Positions 55,885-64,000 are shown, numbered from the stretch's first letter. The stretch is DNA of 64,000 bases from Enhygromyxa salina (GCF_002994635.1 NZ_PVNL01000135.1:248001-312000), one strand, 5' to 3'. Made by a program: numbers and translations. Notes: a model not told the origin generated them from the sequence alone.

Positions 55885-56754
55885 ATGAGTACTCCTCCAT
55901 CATCACTTCCTGGCGGTTCTTGGACGCTCGGGGATCAGCCCGTCACTCGCTTTGGCTACGGTGCGATGCAACTCGCGGGTCCTTGGGCCATGGGGCCACC
56001 CGCCGACCCCGACGGTGCGCGCGCGCTTCTCCGTGACGCCGTTGGCCTCGGAATCACGCACATCGACACGAGCGACGCCTATGGCCCACGCTTCACCAAT
56101 CGGCTGATCCGTGAGGCGCTGCACCCGTACGCAGCTTCACTGCGCATCGTGACCAAGGTCGGCGCGAACCGGGATGCGCAAGGAGGCTGGCCCACCGCTC
56201 GGCAGCCCGATCAGCTGCGCCGGCAGATCGACGACAACCTCGAGTCACTCGGGCTCGATGTTCTGGACGTGGTCAATCTCCGGCTCGGCGACGCCGAGGG
56301 TCCTCGGGAAGAGTCGCTCGCGGAGCCGTTCGAGGCGCTCGTCGAGTTGCAGGGACAAGGCCTGATTCGACATCTCGGCGTGAGCAACGCGACGGCAGCT
56401 CAGGTCGCACAAGCGCAGGCGATCGCGCCGATCGTCTGCGTGCAGAACATGTACAACCTCGCGCACCGCCACGACGACGAGCTCATCGACCGCCTAGCTG
56501 ACAACGGGGTCGCCTACGTCCCCTTCTTTCCCTTGGGAGGCTTCAACCCCCTCCAGTCCGAGGCACTCCGCAAGGTCGCGTCCCGGCACAACACGACGAC
56601 CATCGCCATCGCGTTGGCGTGGCTGCTCCAGCGGTCGCCCAACGTGCTATTGATTGCGGGCACTTCGTCGGCAGCGCACCTGCGCGAAAACATTGCTGGC
56701 ACGCGAATCTCGCTGACCGACCAGGACCTCGCCGATCTCGCGGCGTGCACTTAG
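55885..56754 (+). CDS. Aldo-keto reductase family oxidoreductase with altered catalytic tetrad
   Basis: A 289-residue NADPH-type (alpha/beta)8 barrel (ATG 55885). FGYGAMQLAG, GITHIDTSDAYG (Asp61, Tyr66), IVTKVG (Lys91) and RHLGVSNATAAQVAQAQAI are standard; the C-terminal cofactor region is VLLIAGTSSAAHLRENI. The position normally holding the catalytic His (in LYxxHxP) reads LDVVNLRLGD, so His is replaced by Arg, as in a recognisable branch of bacterial AKRs that are still annotated as reductases. Likely role: reduction of aldehydes or ketones formed by electrophilic stress, under control of the divergent HxlR gene (inference). Confidence 0.9.
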   Translation: MSTPPSSLPGGSWTLGDQPVTRFGYGAMQLAGPWAMGPPADPDGARALLRDAVGLGITHIDTSDAYGPRFTNRLIREALHPYAASLRIVTKVGANRDAQGGWPTARQPDQLRRQIDDNLESLGLDVLDVVNLRLGDAEGPREESLAEPFEALVELQGQGLIRHLGVSNATAAQVAQAQAIAPIVCVQNMYNLAHRHDDELIDRLADNGVAYVPFFPLGGFNPLQSEALRKVASRHNTTTIAIALAWLLQRSPNVLLIAGTSSAAHLRENIAGTRISLTDQDLADLAACT

Positions 56755-56762
56755 CTCGCGCA

Positions 56763-56855
56763 GCGGCGGCGGGCCGGATGTCCGCGCTCGGGCTCCGGCT
56801 CGGGCTCGCTTTCGCACTTTGCTTCTTCCTGCTGGCGACCGCCCGAGCGAGTACG
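56763..56855 (+). pseudogene. Deletion-scarred fragment of a UbiA-type prenyltransferase gene
   Basis: Three pieces of the UbiA gene found at 58842-59792 are strung together here. 56763-56818 (AAAGRMSALGLRLGLAFAL) resembles 58950-59007 (AAAGRVSALALGLGLAFAI). 56821-56843 is identical over 23 bases to 59404-59426 (CFFLLATA versus GFFLLATA). 56844-56855 matches 59491-59502 (CGAGCGAGTACG). The frame continues without meaning afterwards. It is the relic of a second copy that lost about 400 and 65 bases internally. Confidence 0.65.
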
Positions 56856-57278
56856 CGCAGATCCCTGCCGCTCAGCGGATCTCTCTGTGCGCTTGCATGC
56901 CGAACCGACACCGGTGCGAGCGCGGCCAGTTGCCGGCGGCTCGCGCTGGTGCGTTCGAGCGCTCGCCGGGCGTCGAGCCGACATCGCGCCAGTCGTGTCT
57001 GGTTCGCCACCGGAAGTATCAGGGGGTGTTGCGCAGGCCCATATTCGCGCGTGAGATCCACGCTATTGCAAAATTTCGATGCAACATGTTCGAGATCGCA
57101 GGTTAGACATATGTCGCTGCGGTGGCACCGCGGGAGAGTCGAGGGTCACTCATTGCTGTGGTGAAGCGCTACCTGATCGTGTAGCATCGAAGTGATTCGA
57201 GCCACGCGACGAAACCGATGAGACACCCCCTCTCACATCGCGCAAATCGCTACGTCTGAGGGTGTGGAAAGACCAGAC
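56856..57278. other. Gap without a credible gene (423 bases)
   Basis: Open frames here are Arg/Ser-rich and have no family resemblance. The composition is somewhat lower in GC around 57040-57200. This is probably decayed sequence continuing from the UbiA fragment, plus the promoter of the VWA lipoprotein. Confidence 0.5.
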
Positions 57279-58484
57279 ATGCAGCGCAACATCGTACCCC
57301 TCACGTTGACCATGACGCTCGGCCTCGCGTGCGGAGCCGACGACACGTCTGCCGACACCGAGTTCTCGGCCGGGGAGCCCGGAGTTAGCTCCGGCTATAG
57401 TGAGACCGGCACCGCAGAGGGAAACTCGGCGGATGGCGACGGGGATGGTGGCACGACCGCCGACGGTGGCGACGGAGACGGGGATGGTGACCCCGGCGAC
57501 GGCGACGGCGACGGCGATGGCGACGGTGATGGTGATGGCGACGGCGATGGTGGCCCCGGCGATGGCGACGGCGATGAGGCTTGTGCGTCGGTGTCGGAGC
57601 TCGCCGATTTCGTCGAGGTCCCAGCCGATATCATCTTCATCGTCGACAATTCTGGCAGCATGTCGCAAGAAGCCGAGTTCGTACAGACGGAGATGAACGG
57701 CTTCTCGGCGCAGATCGCAGATAGTGGGATTGATCATCACGTCGTTCTGATCTCATCGTATCCAAATAACGGCAACGGGATCTGTCTCGAGCCCCCGCTC
57801 GGTGGCGGTGGCTGCCCCAATGACGACGACAACTTGCCCGTGTACCGCCACGTCGACGAGCGCATCGGGAGCAGCAACGCGCTTGCGAAGCTGATTTCAA
57901 CCCATTCAGACTGGCAGGACTCCATTCGGCCAAACTCAGTCAAGCACATCGTCGTCGTCTCCGACGACGAGTCCAACATGAGCGTCAACGCCTTCAACAA
58001 CGGGTTTCTGGACCTCGACCCCAGCTACGATCCCTTCGTGTTTCACGCGATCGTCTGCCCCTGGGATTGCCCCGAGGCGGCGGATATCGGTGACATCTAC
58101 ATGGACCTGATCGACCAAACCGGCGGGGTGCTCGGCGATCTATGCGCGCAGGATTTCCAGACCGTATTCGATGAGATCGCGGCCGCGGTGATTCAGGGCG
58201 TTCCCTTGTCGTGCCAGTTCCAGATTCCACCGCCGCCGATGGGCATGATGCTCGATCCGGACCTGGTCAACGTCGTCATCGACGACGGCAACAACAACCA
58301 AGAAGTGATCCCGCGCGTCGACGACCTCGCCGACTGCGTGAACCACCCCGAGGGCTGGTACTACGACGATCCGCTCGACCCCGTGGAGATTGCCCTGTGT
58401 CCGCAGACGTGCATGAAGGCGCAGGGCTACGAGATGGGGGCGATCAGCGTGGAATTCGGGTGCGAGTCGATCAATCCCGGGTGA
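57279..58484 (+). CDS. VWA-domain lipoprotein with Gly-Asp linker
   Basis: A 401-residue protein (ATG 57279; GTG 57264 is in frame) with lipobox LGLACG. A Gly-Asp-rich linker of about 65 residues follows. The von Willebrand factor A domain (about residues 110-310) has the MIDAS motif DNSGSM in IIFIVDNSGSMSQEAEF, a Thr/Asp-rich middle (HHVVLISSYPNNGNG) and VSDDESNM at the third MIDAS loop. Cysteines (CLEPPLGGGGC, CPWDCPEAADI, LCAQDF, SCQFQI, DCVNHPE, LCPQTC, FGCES) point to extracytoplasmic disulfides. The C-terminal part (MMLDPDLVNVVIDDGNNNQEV) is conserved in similar myxobacterial proteins. Likely binds a protein ligand through a metal ion. Confidence 0.9.
   Translation: MQRNIVPLTLTMTLGLACGADDTSADTEFSAGEPGVSSGYSETGTAEGNSADGDGDGGTTADGGDGDGDGDPGDGDGDGDGDGDGDGDGDGGPGDGDGDEACASVSELADFVEVPADIIFIVDNSGSMSQEAEFVQTEMNGFSAQIADSGIDHHVVLISSYPNNGNGICLEPPLGGGGCPNDDDNLPVYRHVDERIGSSNALAKLISTHSDWQDSIRPNSVKHIVVVSDDESNMSVNAFNNGFLDLDPSYDPFVFHAIVCPWDCPEAADIGDIYMDLIDQTGGVLGDLCAQDFQTVFDEIAAAVIQGVPLSCQFQIPPPPMGMMLDPDLVNVVIDDGNNNQEVIPRVDDLADCVNHPEGWYYDDPLDPVEIALCPQTCMKAQGYEMGAISVEFGCESINPG
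57434..57576 (+). repeat. Gly-Asp hexanucleotide repeat, interrupted
   Basis: GGCGAC/GGTGAT/GGGGAT units, interrupted by GGCACGACC and CCCGGC codons, encode the linker of the VWA lipoprotein. Confidence 0.85.
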
Positions 58485-58841
58485 GCAGCCTGAGGGGTCG
58501 CGGCACGCCGTGCGCACGGCTCCACCGCCAGCCATGACCACTGCAGTGGCATCGCGATGGCCGGACCGGCAGGACCGACGCCGAGAGAGCGCTGAGGTCG
58601 AGCGCGGTCGGATCGGTCGAGCGACACGAGAGCGACGCCACAGCTGCCCGGACCGGAGCACGGTTCACCCGCACTCGGCGGCTCGTGGCAGGCGCTGGCG
58701 CAACGCGAGCACGGCGAGCAACGCGGCGATCGTCTCGCGGGCGCCGACAGCTACCGCGTCGTCATCGCATCTGGGTGGGCTCCCAAGCGGGTGCTGCAGC
58801 CACATTTCCCGTGGCCAGGGCGGCTCTGCTACCTTCGCGGC
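58485..58841. other. Gap without a credible gene (357 bases)
   Basis: Nothing recognisable on either strand; the frames that are open are Arg/Ser-rich shadows. It should contain the promoter of the UbiA operon. Short palindromic stretches such as GGCACGCCGTGC (58503) occur but none is a clear terminator. Confidence 0.45.
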
Positions 58842-59792
58842 GTGCACCCAGCCTCGCGCAGCCTGATCGGCCGCTGGATCTACGCCGCCAAGCTCGACAG
58901 CTGGCCCAAGCTGCTCGTGCCGATGCTGTTCGGCCAGGCGCTCGGCGTCGCGGCGGCGGGCCGCGTGTCGGCGCTCGCGCTCGGGCTTGGGCTCGCGTTC
59001 GCGATCTGTGAGCTGCTGTTCATCGTGTTCCTCAACGACTGGGGCGACCGCCGCGTCGATCGGATCAAGCGGCAGATGTTCCCGGACGACTGCTCGCCCA
59101 AGACGATCCCCGACGAGATCCTGCCAGCCTCGTCGCTGCTGACGGCCGGGGTGATCGCGGGCCTCGCCGCGGTCGGCGTGGCCGTGGCCGCCGAGCTGCT
59201 GCTCGCGCGCCCGAGCTTGGGCTGGGCGGCCCTCGGGCTGCAGTCGATGTTCCTGGCCTACAGCTTCGCGCCGCTGCGGCTCAACTACCGCGGCGGCGGC
59301 GAGTGGCTCGAGGGCCTGGGCGTCGGGCTCGCGCTGCCCTGCTTTCACATGTTCATGCAGAGCGGCGCGTCGGTGTGGGTTCGAGAGCTGTGGCTGGTGC
59401 CGGGCTTCTTCCTGCTGGCGACCGCCAGCGCGATCGCCAGCGGCCTCGCCGACGAGCAGAGCGACCGTCGCGGCGGCAAGCGGACCTACGCGAGCGAGTA
59501 CGGCAACCGGGCCGCCCGCGCGCTGATCGAGCGCCTGGTCCTGGCCGCGTGCTTGGTCTGGGCGGTGAGCATGCGGATCAGCGGCGTGATCCCGGGCCCG
59601 ATCGGCGCGCTCGCGGTGATCGTGATCCTGGTCAACTGGCGGCGGCTGCGAGCGGTCAGCCCCGACGCCAAGACCAACGAGTTCGCGGCCCAGCGGCGCT
59701 ACAAGCACTTTCTTCACCAGGCCCAGTGGCGCAGCGCCGTGCTGCTCTCGATCGCTCTGATCGGCCTGACCGTGCTCGGGTGGCGTGGCTGA
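58842..59792 (+). CDS. UbiA-family prenyltransferase
   Basis: A 316-residue membrane enzyme (GTG 58842) with about eight or nine helices. The first aspartate-rich motif is NDWGDRRVDRIKR (NDxxDxxxD form), which binds prenyl diphosphate through magnesium. The second is DEQSDRRGGKRTYA (DxxxDxxxGKRT), also typical. LLVPMLFGQALG and LNYRGGGEWLEGLGVGLALP fit the MenA/UbiA group. The preferred aromatic or lipid acceptor is not visible; MenA-like (1,4-dihydroxy-2-naphthoate) is one candidate. The stop codon overlaps the next gene (TGATG at 59790-59794), so the two are translationally coupled. Confidence 0.92.
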   Translation: MHPASRSLIGRWIYAAKLDSWPKLLVPMLFGQALGVAAAGRVSALALGLGLAFAICELLFIVFLNDWGDRRVDRIKRQMFPDDCSPKTIPDEILPASSLLTAGVIAGLAAVGVAVAAELLLARPSLGWAALGLQSMFLAYSFAPLRLNYRGGGEWLEGLGVGLALPCFHMFMQSGASVWVRELWLVPGFFLLATASAIASGLADEQSDRRGGKRTYASEYGNRAARALIERLVLAACLVWAVSMRISGVIPGPIGALAVIVILVNWRRLRAVSPDAKTNEFAAQRRYKHFLHQAQWRSAVLLSIALIGLTVLGWRG

Positions 59793-60610
59793 TGGGGGTG
59801 AGCGCCGATCCGCTCAACCGGGAACTCCACGCGAAGCTGCGGGCCACGAATCAGGCGCTCGAGCGCCGGGCCGGGCCGCTGCGCAGCCTCAACCCCGAGC
59901 GAGAGCACGCGACGCCGCTGCTCGAGGTCCACCGACGGGCGCTGGTCGAGCTGGCGGATCGGCCTGGCTGCGACGCGCTCACGCAGAGGCTCGCCGGGCC
60001 GGTCGCGCATGGACTGTGCGCGCTGGCCCTGGCCCAGCTCGACGCGTTCCCTGGCAACCTATTTTGGGATCTCGACCTCATCGCGACCTCGATCGTCAGC
60101 CAGGCCCGCGCGCTCGAATTTGAAGACGCGATCGCCCACGTCGAGGATCAGTTCCAGCGCATGGCCACGCTCCAGCATCTGTACGGTCAGGCCACCGCGA
60201 TCAACTTCTCGTACGTGCACGACTTCGTGTACGGGTTCGACTGGGCCAAGTGGGTCGCGCGCGAGCCCTCGCTGCACGCCCGACCACCGACGCCGTTCTC
60301 TCCGGAGTTCCTGGCGCACATGCATGCGCGTGGGCTCGAGCTGCTCGAGCTGATCGAGCGAGACGACGGCAAGTACCCCAGCTTGCCCGACGACCAGGCC
60401 CGCAACCCGTTCGAGTTCTCGCGTGAGCCCGACGACGAGGTCACCCTCCACCGGGAGCTTGCCCGCCGGGATCTGATCCCGGTGCCGACTTGGGATCCGG
60501 ACGCCTCGAGCTGCGATTGGGACCTGCGCTGGCGTGTCGCGTTTGCCGTGAGGCGAGTCGAGGTCGCGCACGAGCTCGGGCTGGCGCTGCCGACAACGCC
60601 CGACTCGTAG
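59792..60610 (+). CDS. Unknown protein coupled to UbiA, 272 aa
   Basis: ATG 59792 shares its A with the UbiA stop codon, so expression of the two is linked. No signal peptide or membrane helix. The first 60 residues are charged and helical; then follow LDAFPGNLFWDLDLIATSIVSQAR, FQRMATLQHLYGQATAINF, SYVHDFVYGFDWAKWVAREP and ARGLELLELIERDDGKYPSL. The aromatic/acidic motif YVHDFVYGFDWAKWVA looks like an active or binding site, but I know no matching family. The coupling suggests a role in using or handling the UbiA prenylated product. No other evidence. Confidence 0.75.
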   Translation: MGVSADPLNRELHAKLRATNQALERRAGPLRSLNPEREHATPLLEVHRRALVELADRPGCDALTQRLAGPVAHGLCALALAQLDAFPGNLFWDLDLIATSIVSQARALEFEDAIAHVEDQFQRMATLQHLYGQATAINFSYVHDFVYGFDWAKWVAREPSLHARPPTPFSPEFLAHMHARGLELLELIERDDGKYPSLPDDQARNPFEFSREPDDEVTLHRELARRDLIPVPTWDPDASSCDWDLRWRVAFAVRRVEVAHELGLALPTTPDS

Positions 60611-60703
60611 TTCGAGCTCGCGGTCGGGCCCGATCCAGCCTCGAAGGCCATCGGCGCATCCGCGCGCTTGCGGGCGCAGCCTCGCTCGGGCATCACCGAG
60701 CGC

Positions 60704-61261
60704 ATGCGTCGCCTGCTCTCGCTCGTCAGCGTCCTGCCCCTGATCGCCGCCTGTGATGGTTCTTCGTCCGCGCCGACCGTCGAGCCCCAGAGCGCCGACA
60801 ACATGGTGCTCTACCCGAGCGCCGACGAGCTGCTCGTCACGGTGCTCGATGCGATGCGCAGGGGCGACCCCGGGTCGGTCCGGCCGACGATCGCGACCGA
60901 AGGCCAGATCGAGTCGATGTGCCACGATTATACGGTCGGGGTCACGCCCTATACGGAGACCAATCTCGACGCCGCGGCGGCGCACTGTCAGGAAGTGTTT
61001 GCGCCGATCGACGAGGACACCTTCCTCACCGAGGTCAAGGCGCGGGTCGCCGGCAAGAACGCGCCAATGGACGATGACGGCTTCATCGCCTACTGGGTCG
61101 ACCGCTGTCCCGACTTGCGGATCTATCAGATCATCAACGTGATAGAGGTCAGCGATGATCCCGAGGCGCCCGTCGCCGGGTTCGAGGTCAGCGACGTGTT
61201 CGAGTATCGCGGGCAGTGGGGCCTGATGACGATCCCTCGCTGCCGCGGCGAAGGGGAGTGA
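60704..61261 (+). CDS. Small lipoprotein, 185 aa
   Basis: ATG 60704 gives a signal peptide with lipobox LIAAC. The mature part reads NMVLYPSADELLVTVLDAMR, EGQIESMCHDYTVGVTPYTE, THCQEV-like AAHCQEVFAPIDEDTFLTEV, FIAYWVDRCPDLRIYQIINV and YRGQWGLMTIPRCRGEGE. Four cysteines could make two disulfides. This looks like a lumazine/NTF2-like small alpha+beta fold (variable helix pair, then an antiparallel sheet ending in a W-G-L strand), but no family is recognised. It lies 93 bases after the UbiA-coupled gene on the same strand. Confidence 0.72.
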   Translation: MRRLLSLVSVLPLIAACDGSSSAPTVEPQSADNMVLYPSADELLVTVLDAMRRGDPGSVRPTIATEGQIESMCHDYTVGVTPYTETNLDAAAAHCQEVFAPIDEDTFLTEVKARVAGKNAPMDDDGFIAYWVDRCPDLRIYQIINVIEVSDDPEAPVAGFEVSDVFEYRGQWGLMTIPRCRGEGE

Positions 61262-61526
61262 GGCCAGCCGTGCACGAATCGCTCGACCGCCTCGAGTTCG
61301 TGGCCGGCCGCCATGATACGGGAGCCACGGGCCACATCTGAATATCACGACCACGAGGCGTCAACTCGATTGGCTTGACCCGACCCGCACGCGACGCCCC
61401 ATTGACGCCGCTACAGGCCGCGTCGACCACGAGCACCAAGCACGTAATGTAGAATTTCGGCGTTTCAGACGGCTCAGTCCAACAAATGCGCGGCGGCTGC
61501 GGGCTCAATACGAGCTAAGCTCCACC

Positions 61527-62399
61527 ATGACCGAGCCCAAGAGCGAGAAACCGCCGCTGCGTCCGGCCTATCGCATGTCGGGGATCGCCCGGCCAGTCGA
61601 TCCGGCCTACGCGACCAACAAGGCTGTGCTGGTGTTGGTGCCGCTGGTGCTGGTGTTTTGGGTGGTGACTTCGTTGCTCGACGGTGTCGCTGTTGGCGAG
61701 GCGATGCAGGCCGGGTTCAACGTCACCCTGACGGTGTTCTTGACCTGGGCGCTGACGCGAGAGCTGTCACCCGACGACAACCTGGCGGCGTTTATCGCGG
61801 TCGGACTGGCGCTCGCCGTGTGGCCGCGCGTCGGGGCCCAGTCGCTGTTGATCCTGGCGATGGCCTTGCTCGCCGCGCGGTTGCTCAACCGCAGCACCGG
61901 CAAGCCGGCGGAGCTCGGCGACTCCGTGATCGCGATGATCGGCTTCGCAGCCGGGACGTGGCTGGTGAGCTGGACGCTGGGTGTGGTCGGCGTGCTCGCG
62001 CTCGGCTTCGACGCGCTGCTGCCGGTCCCCGGCGAGCAGCAGCAACGCCGACGTCACCTTGGCTTCGCGGGGGCGCTGGCGCTGGTCGTCGTCGCGCGGA
62101 TCATCGTCGGCATCGCGCCGCTCGGGCTCCCGGCGCACTCGCCCGTGTTCGCCACGATCGCGGGGCTATGCGCGATCGCGGCTGGGTTGTACCCACGCCC
62201 GCGCTCGCTCGGGGACGTCGACGCGCAGCCGCTCTCGCATCTACGGGTGCGCGCGGGTCTGGCCGCTGGGTTGCTCGCGACCGTGTTGGTCAGCATCGAC
62301 AGCGGGATCAGGCTGCAGTCGGTCGCGTCGCTGTGGGTCTGCATGTTGGCGGTGCCCGTCGGGCTCCCGATTCTGGCGCTGCGCCGCCGCAAGGGCTGA
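61527..62399 (+). CDS. Integral membrane protein of unknown function, 290 aa
   Basis: After a 30-residue polar, proline-rich N-terminus there are about seven or eight hydrophobic segments (VLVLVPLVLVFWVVTSLLDG, AGFNVTLTVFLTWALTREL, NLAAFIAVGLALAVWPRVGA, LLILAMALLAARLLNRSTG, VIAMIGFAAGTWLVSWTLGV, LGFAGALALVVVARIIVGIA, FATIAGLCAIAAGLY, AGLAAGLLATVLVSI, LWVCMLAVPVGLPILALRR). There is no charged residue pattern typical of known transporters. A position after TRELSPDDN and a cytoplasmic QQQRRRHLG loop suggest topology with the N-terminus inside. Unknown role; the MAPEG-like gene follows 101 bases later. Confidence 0.75.
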   Translation: MTEPKSEKPPLRPAYRMSGIARPVDPAYATNKAVLVLVPLVLVFWVVTSLLDGVAVGEAMQAGFNVTLTVFLTWALTRELSPDDNLAAFIAVGLALAVWPRVGAQSLLILAMALLAARLLNRSTGKPAELGDSVIAMIGFAAGTWLVSWTLGVVGVLALGFDALLPVPGEQQQRRRHLGFAGALALVVVARIIVGIAPLGLPAHSPVFATIAGLCAIAAGLYPRPRSLGDVDAQPLSHLRVRAGLAAGLLATVLVSIDSGIRLQSVASLWVCMLAVPVGLPILALRRRKG

Positions 62400-62500
62400 G
62401 TCGGTCGCTCCATCGCCCGCGAGCTCGCGCATCCGGTCTGCGCAGCCCCCACTGGCGAGGCGCTCGCCGACGAACACTCGAGCGACTACGATTGGCGCCG

Positions 62501-62929
62501 ATGCTCTCGCCTTGGCAGGCTTTCGCCCTCACGATTGTCGCGCTGTTTCTCAAGATGTTCGCCACCGCGTTCGTGCAAGGGGTCGCGCGGATGAAGTCGA
62601 AGACCTTCGCCTACCCCGAGGACGCGGCGGCGTTCGGTGGGACGGCGGGCGCCGCCGATCATCCGCTCGCCGAGCGAGGCCAGCGAGCGCTCCGCAACGA
62701 TCTCGAGAACATCCCGATGTTCTCGTTCCTCGCGCTCGCCTACGTGCAACTCGGCTGCTGGGAGACAGGCGTGCACGTCTATTTTCCGATCTTCGTGCTC
62801 GCTCGGATCGGTCACACGCTGACCTTCCTGCGGCCGACCCAGCCCCTGCGAAACCGCTTCTACCTGGTCGGGGTGTTGGTCTGTCTCGTGCTCTCGGGGC
62901 ACATCGTCGCGATGGTCTTGGCGGGATGA
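62501..62929 (+). CDS. MAPEG-family membrane protein
   Basis: A 142-residue protein (ATG 62501) with four membrane segments (AFALTIVALFLKMFATAFVQG, NDLENIPMFSFLALAYVQLG, VYFPIFVLARIGHTLTFLR, RNRFYLVGVLVCLVLSGHIV). ERGQRALRNDLENIPMF matches the conserved E-RxxRAxxNxxEN(I/L)P motif that contacts glutathione in the MAPEG family (microsomal glutathione transferases, mPGES-1, FLAP). ARIGHTLTFL with the arginine-histidine pair is also typical. It is probably a glutathione- or lipid-related transferase, or a structural relative. It should act as a trimer in the membrane. Confidence 0.88.
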   Translation: MLSPWQAFALTIVALFLKMFATAFVQGVARMKSKTFAYPEDAAAFGGTAGAADHPLAERGQRALRNDLENIPMFSFLALAYVQLGCWETGVHVYFPIFVLARIGHTLTFLRPTQPLRNRFYLVGVLVCLVLSGHIVAMVLAG

Positions 62930-62958
62930 AGTCGGCGCATGGTTCATCGCGCGGCTCG

Positions 62959-64000
62959 TCAGCGATCGGGCATGGCTTCGCTGAGCAGCGCCGCGTGCAG
63001 CCGCATGCGCTCGGCCTGCGCGGGGCTGAATCGCGGGTCGACGACGAGCGAGGGGTTGGGGGCCATGAGGGTGGCTGCCTGGCCGTCGGTCGTCACCGCG
63101 TGATGTAGCCCCAGGTAGTGCCCCAGCTCATGGGCGAGCACGCGGGCCTGCACCTCGACGGACACGGACGTGGGGCCGAGCGAGGCTGCGGTGCACGCTC
63201 GACCGCGAAGGAAGATCCCGGCGCCCGGGGCTGCCTGGGCAGGGATTCGCGGGACCAAGCCGTCGAGCAGGGTGTGGGTTCCGAGCTCGGGGTGCACGTG
63301 TTCCAGACAGCCGGCGAACACCACGTCGACCACGCCGTCCTCGGGCTCGACGTGGGGCTCGAGCGCGCTCGGGTCACCCTCGAACCAGTGGATCGAATCG
63401 GGCAGGGTGTCGTCGTTGGATGAGCCGTCGAGTACGACCCGAACACCCGTCGGGGCGAGCAGGGCAGCGACCTCGGCCAGCAGGGCCTCGGACTCGGCAT
63501 CCGAGGCCCGCGACGAGAAGGGACCGTGATGAAAACGAAGCGGCACCACCAGCTCGTTGGGTAGCGTGGGCAGCTCACGGACCCACAGACGTACGCTGCT
63601 CGCGGGTGCGTCGGCGCTCGGGCGCACACGGCTGAGGGTTCCACAATCGATCTTGCCGAGCCGCAGCCGCGCGGGGCCGGAGCGGGGTTCGGGGGGAGCG
63701 TGGACCAGCAGCCCGGCCCCCGCGATCACCGAGAACCGTTCCTCACACGCGGCACACGAGGCGCCGCTCTCCAGCGCGCTGACCCAGGTGCTCGTGTCGT
63801 CCTCGAGCCTCGCGACTTGGGCACACCCGTCGACCTCGGCGAACAGCGCGAAGCCTTGCCCAGCGTCGGCGAGCTCGACCGGCAGGGTCAGCAGCTCGTC
63901 GTCGTGCGGGGCGTAGGCGAACTCGCCGACGTAGGTCCAGGCCGACGCGTCGGCCTGCGACTCGCTGTCGCCAGCCCCGTCGGACCCGGCAAAGTCGCAC
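62959..64000 (-). CDS. Zinc metalloprotease-like secreted protein (5' end outside window)
   Basis: The frame is open from codon TGC at 63999 to TGA at 62959, about 346 codons, with no start needed inside. The catalytic motif VLAHELGHYLGLHH (HExxHxxGxxH; about 63103-63135) is typical of metzincin-type proteases. Upstream, the protein reads SIHWFEGDPSALEPHVEPED and AGCLEHVHPELGTHTLLDGL, and the N-terminal visible part (AWTYVGEFAYAPHDDELLTL, CAACEERFSVIAGAG) has paired cysteines. A methionine turn may be the ATLMAPNPSLV segment (Met after the zinc motif). Secretion is inferred from the cysteines. GTG 63729 is only an internal codon; the true start lies beyond 64000. Confidence 0.85.
   Translation of the reverse strand, partial: CDFAGSDGAGDSESQADASAWTYVGEFAYAPHDDELLTLPVELADAGQGFALFAEVDGCAQVARLEDDTSTWVSALESGASCAACEERFSVIAGAGLLVHAPPEPRSGPARLRLGKIDCGTLSRVRPSADAPASSVRLWVRELPTLPNELVVPLRFHHGPFSSRASDAESEALLAEVAALLAPTGVRVVLDGSSNDDTLPDSIHWFEGDPSALEPHVEPEDGVVDVVFAGCLEHVHPELGTHTLLDGLVPRIPAQAAPGAGIFLRGRACTAASLGPTSVSVEVQARVLAHELGHYLGLHHAVTTDGQAATLMAPNPSLVVDPRFSPAQAERMRLHAALLSEAMPDR

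Overview
The window is high-GC DNA from a myxobacterium, most likely of the Nannocystaceae type (Nannocystis, Enhygromyxa or Plesiocystis relatives). The evidence is the GC-rich codon use, more than ten secreted lipoproteins, Gly-Asp hexanucleotide linkers (GGCGAC-type) in six separate genes, DUF4215 and MopE-like cysteine/metal-binding repeats, a MYXO-CTERM-like tail, and a Ser/Thr kinase with a long TPR-like C-terminus. This placement is inference from gene content; no rRNA gene is present, and I saw no tRNA, CRISPR array, IS element or origin.

Layout. 1-6.6 kb (+): the 3' part of a UvrD/Rep helicase, a small unknown protein, a duplicated-domain lipoprotein, a FadL-like porin, a degenerate ~40-bp tandem repeat and another lipoprotein. 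6.9-17.6 kb: an unknown protein, then a minus-strand block with an XRE regulator, a 2OG-Fe(II) oxygenase, an exported propeller/barrel-like protein, a GltS-like symporter, hpt, an esterase, an exported protein, a lipoprotein and an APC permease. 17.8-27.2 kb (+): bamD, a TPR protein and truD, then a five-gene energy-transduction operon (TolQ/ExbB, ExbD/TolR, TonB, a TonB-dependent receptor that itself carries a TonB-C-like domain, and a lipoprotein). 27.2-35.4 kb: aspartoacylase-like hydrolase, unknown protein, fatty acid desaturase, DUF2330 protein, Uma2 protein, a decayed formylglycine-generating-enzyme fragment, and a subtilisin-like protease with metal-binding repeats. 35.4-45.4 kb: an orphan VgrG, two translationally coupled amidohydrolases and cysteine-rich lipoproteins, interrupted by gene remnants and frameshifts.

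45.9-48.6 kb is a low-GC two-gene island unlike everything around it. Gene 1 has a membrane segment, a ubiquitin-interacting-motif-like helix and a 'FLARDG' HAD-like domain. Gene 2 has a CKxxxDR lipid-phosphatase-type P-loop. Together they look like acquired eukaryote-directed effector genes and are the most unusual item here.

48.7-64 kb: a sigma factor divergent from a kinase that carries an anti-sigma-like zinc motif, small exported proteins, a recombination junction joining two truncated genes, an HxlR/aldo-keto reductase pair, a deletion-scarred copy of part of the downstream UbiA gene, a VWA lipoprotein, UbiA with an overlapping unknown gene, a lipoprotein, two membrane proteins (one MAPEG-like) and a metalloprotease gene cut by the window edge. 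The 32.9-33.3, 42-46 and 54.6-56.9 kb stretches hold several decayed genes and look like zones of rearrangement.
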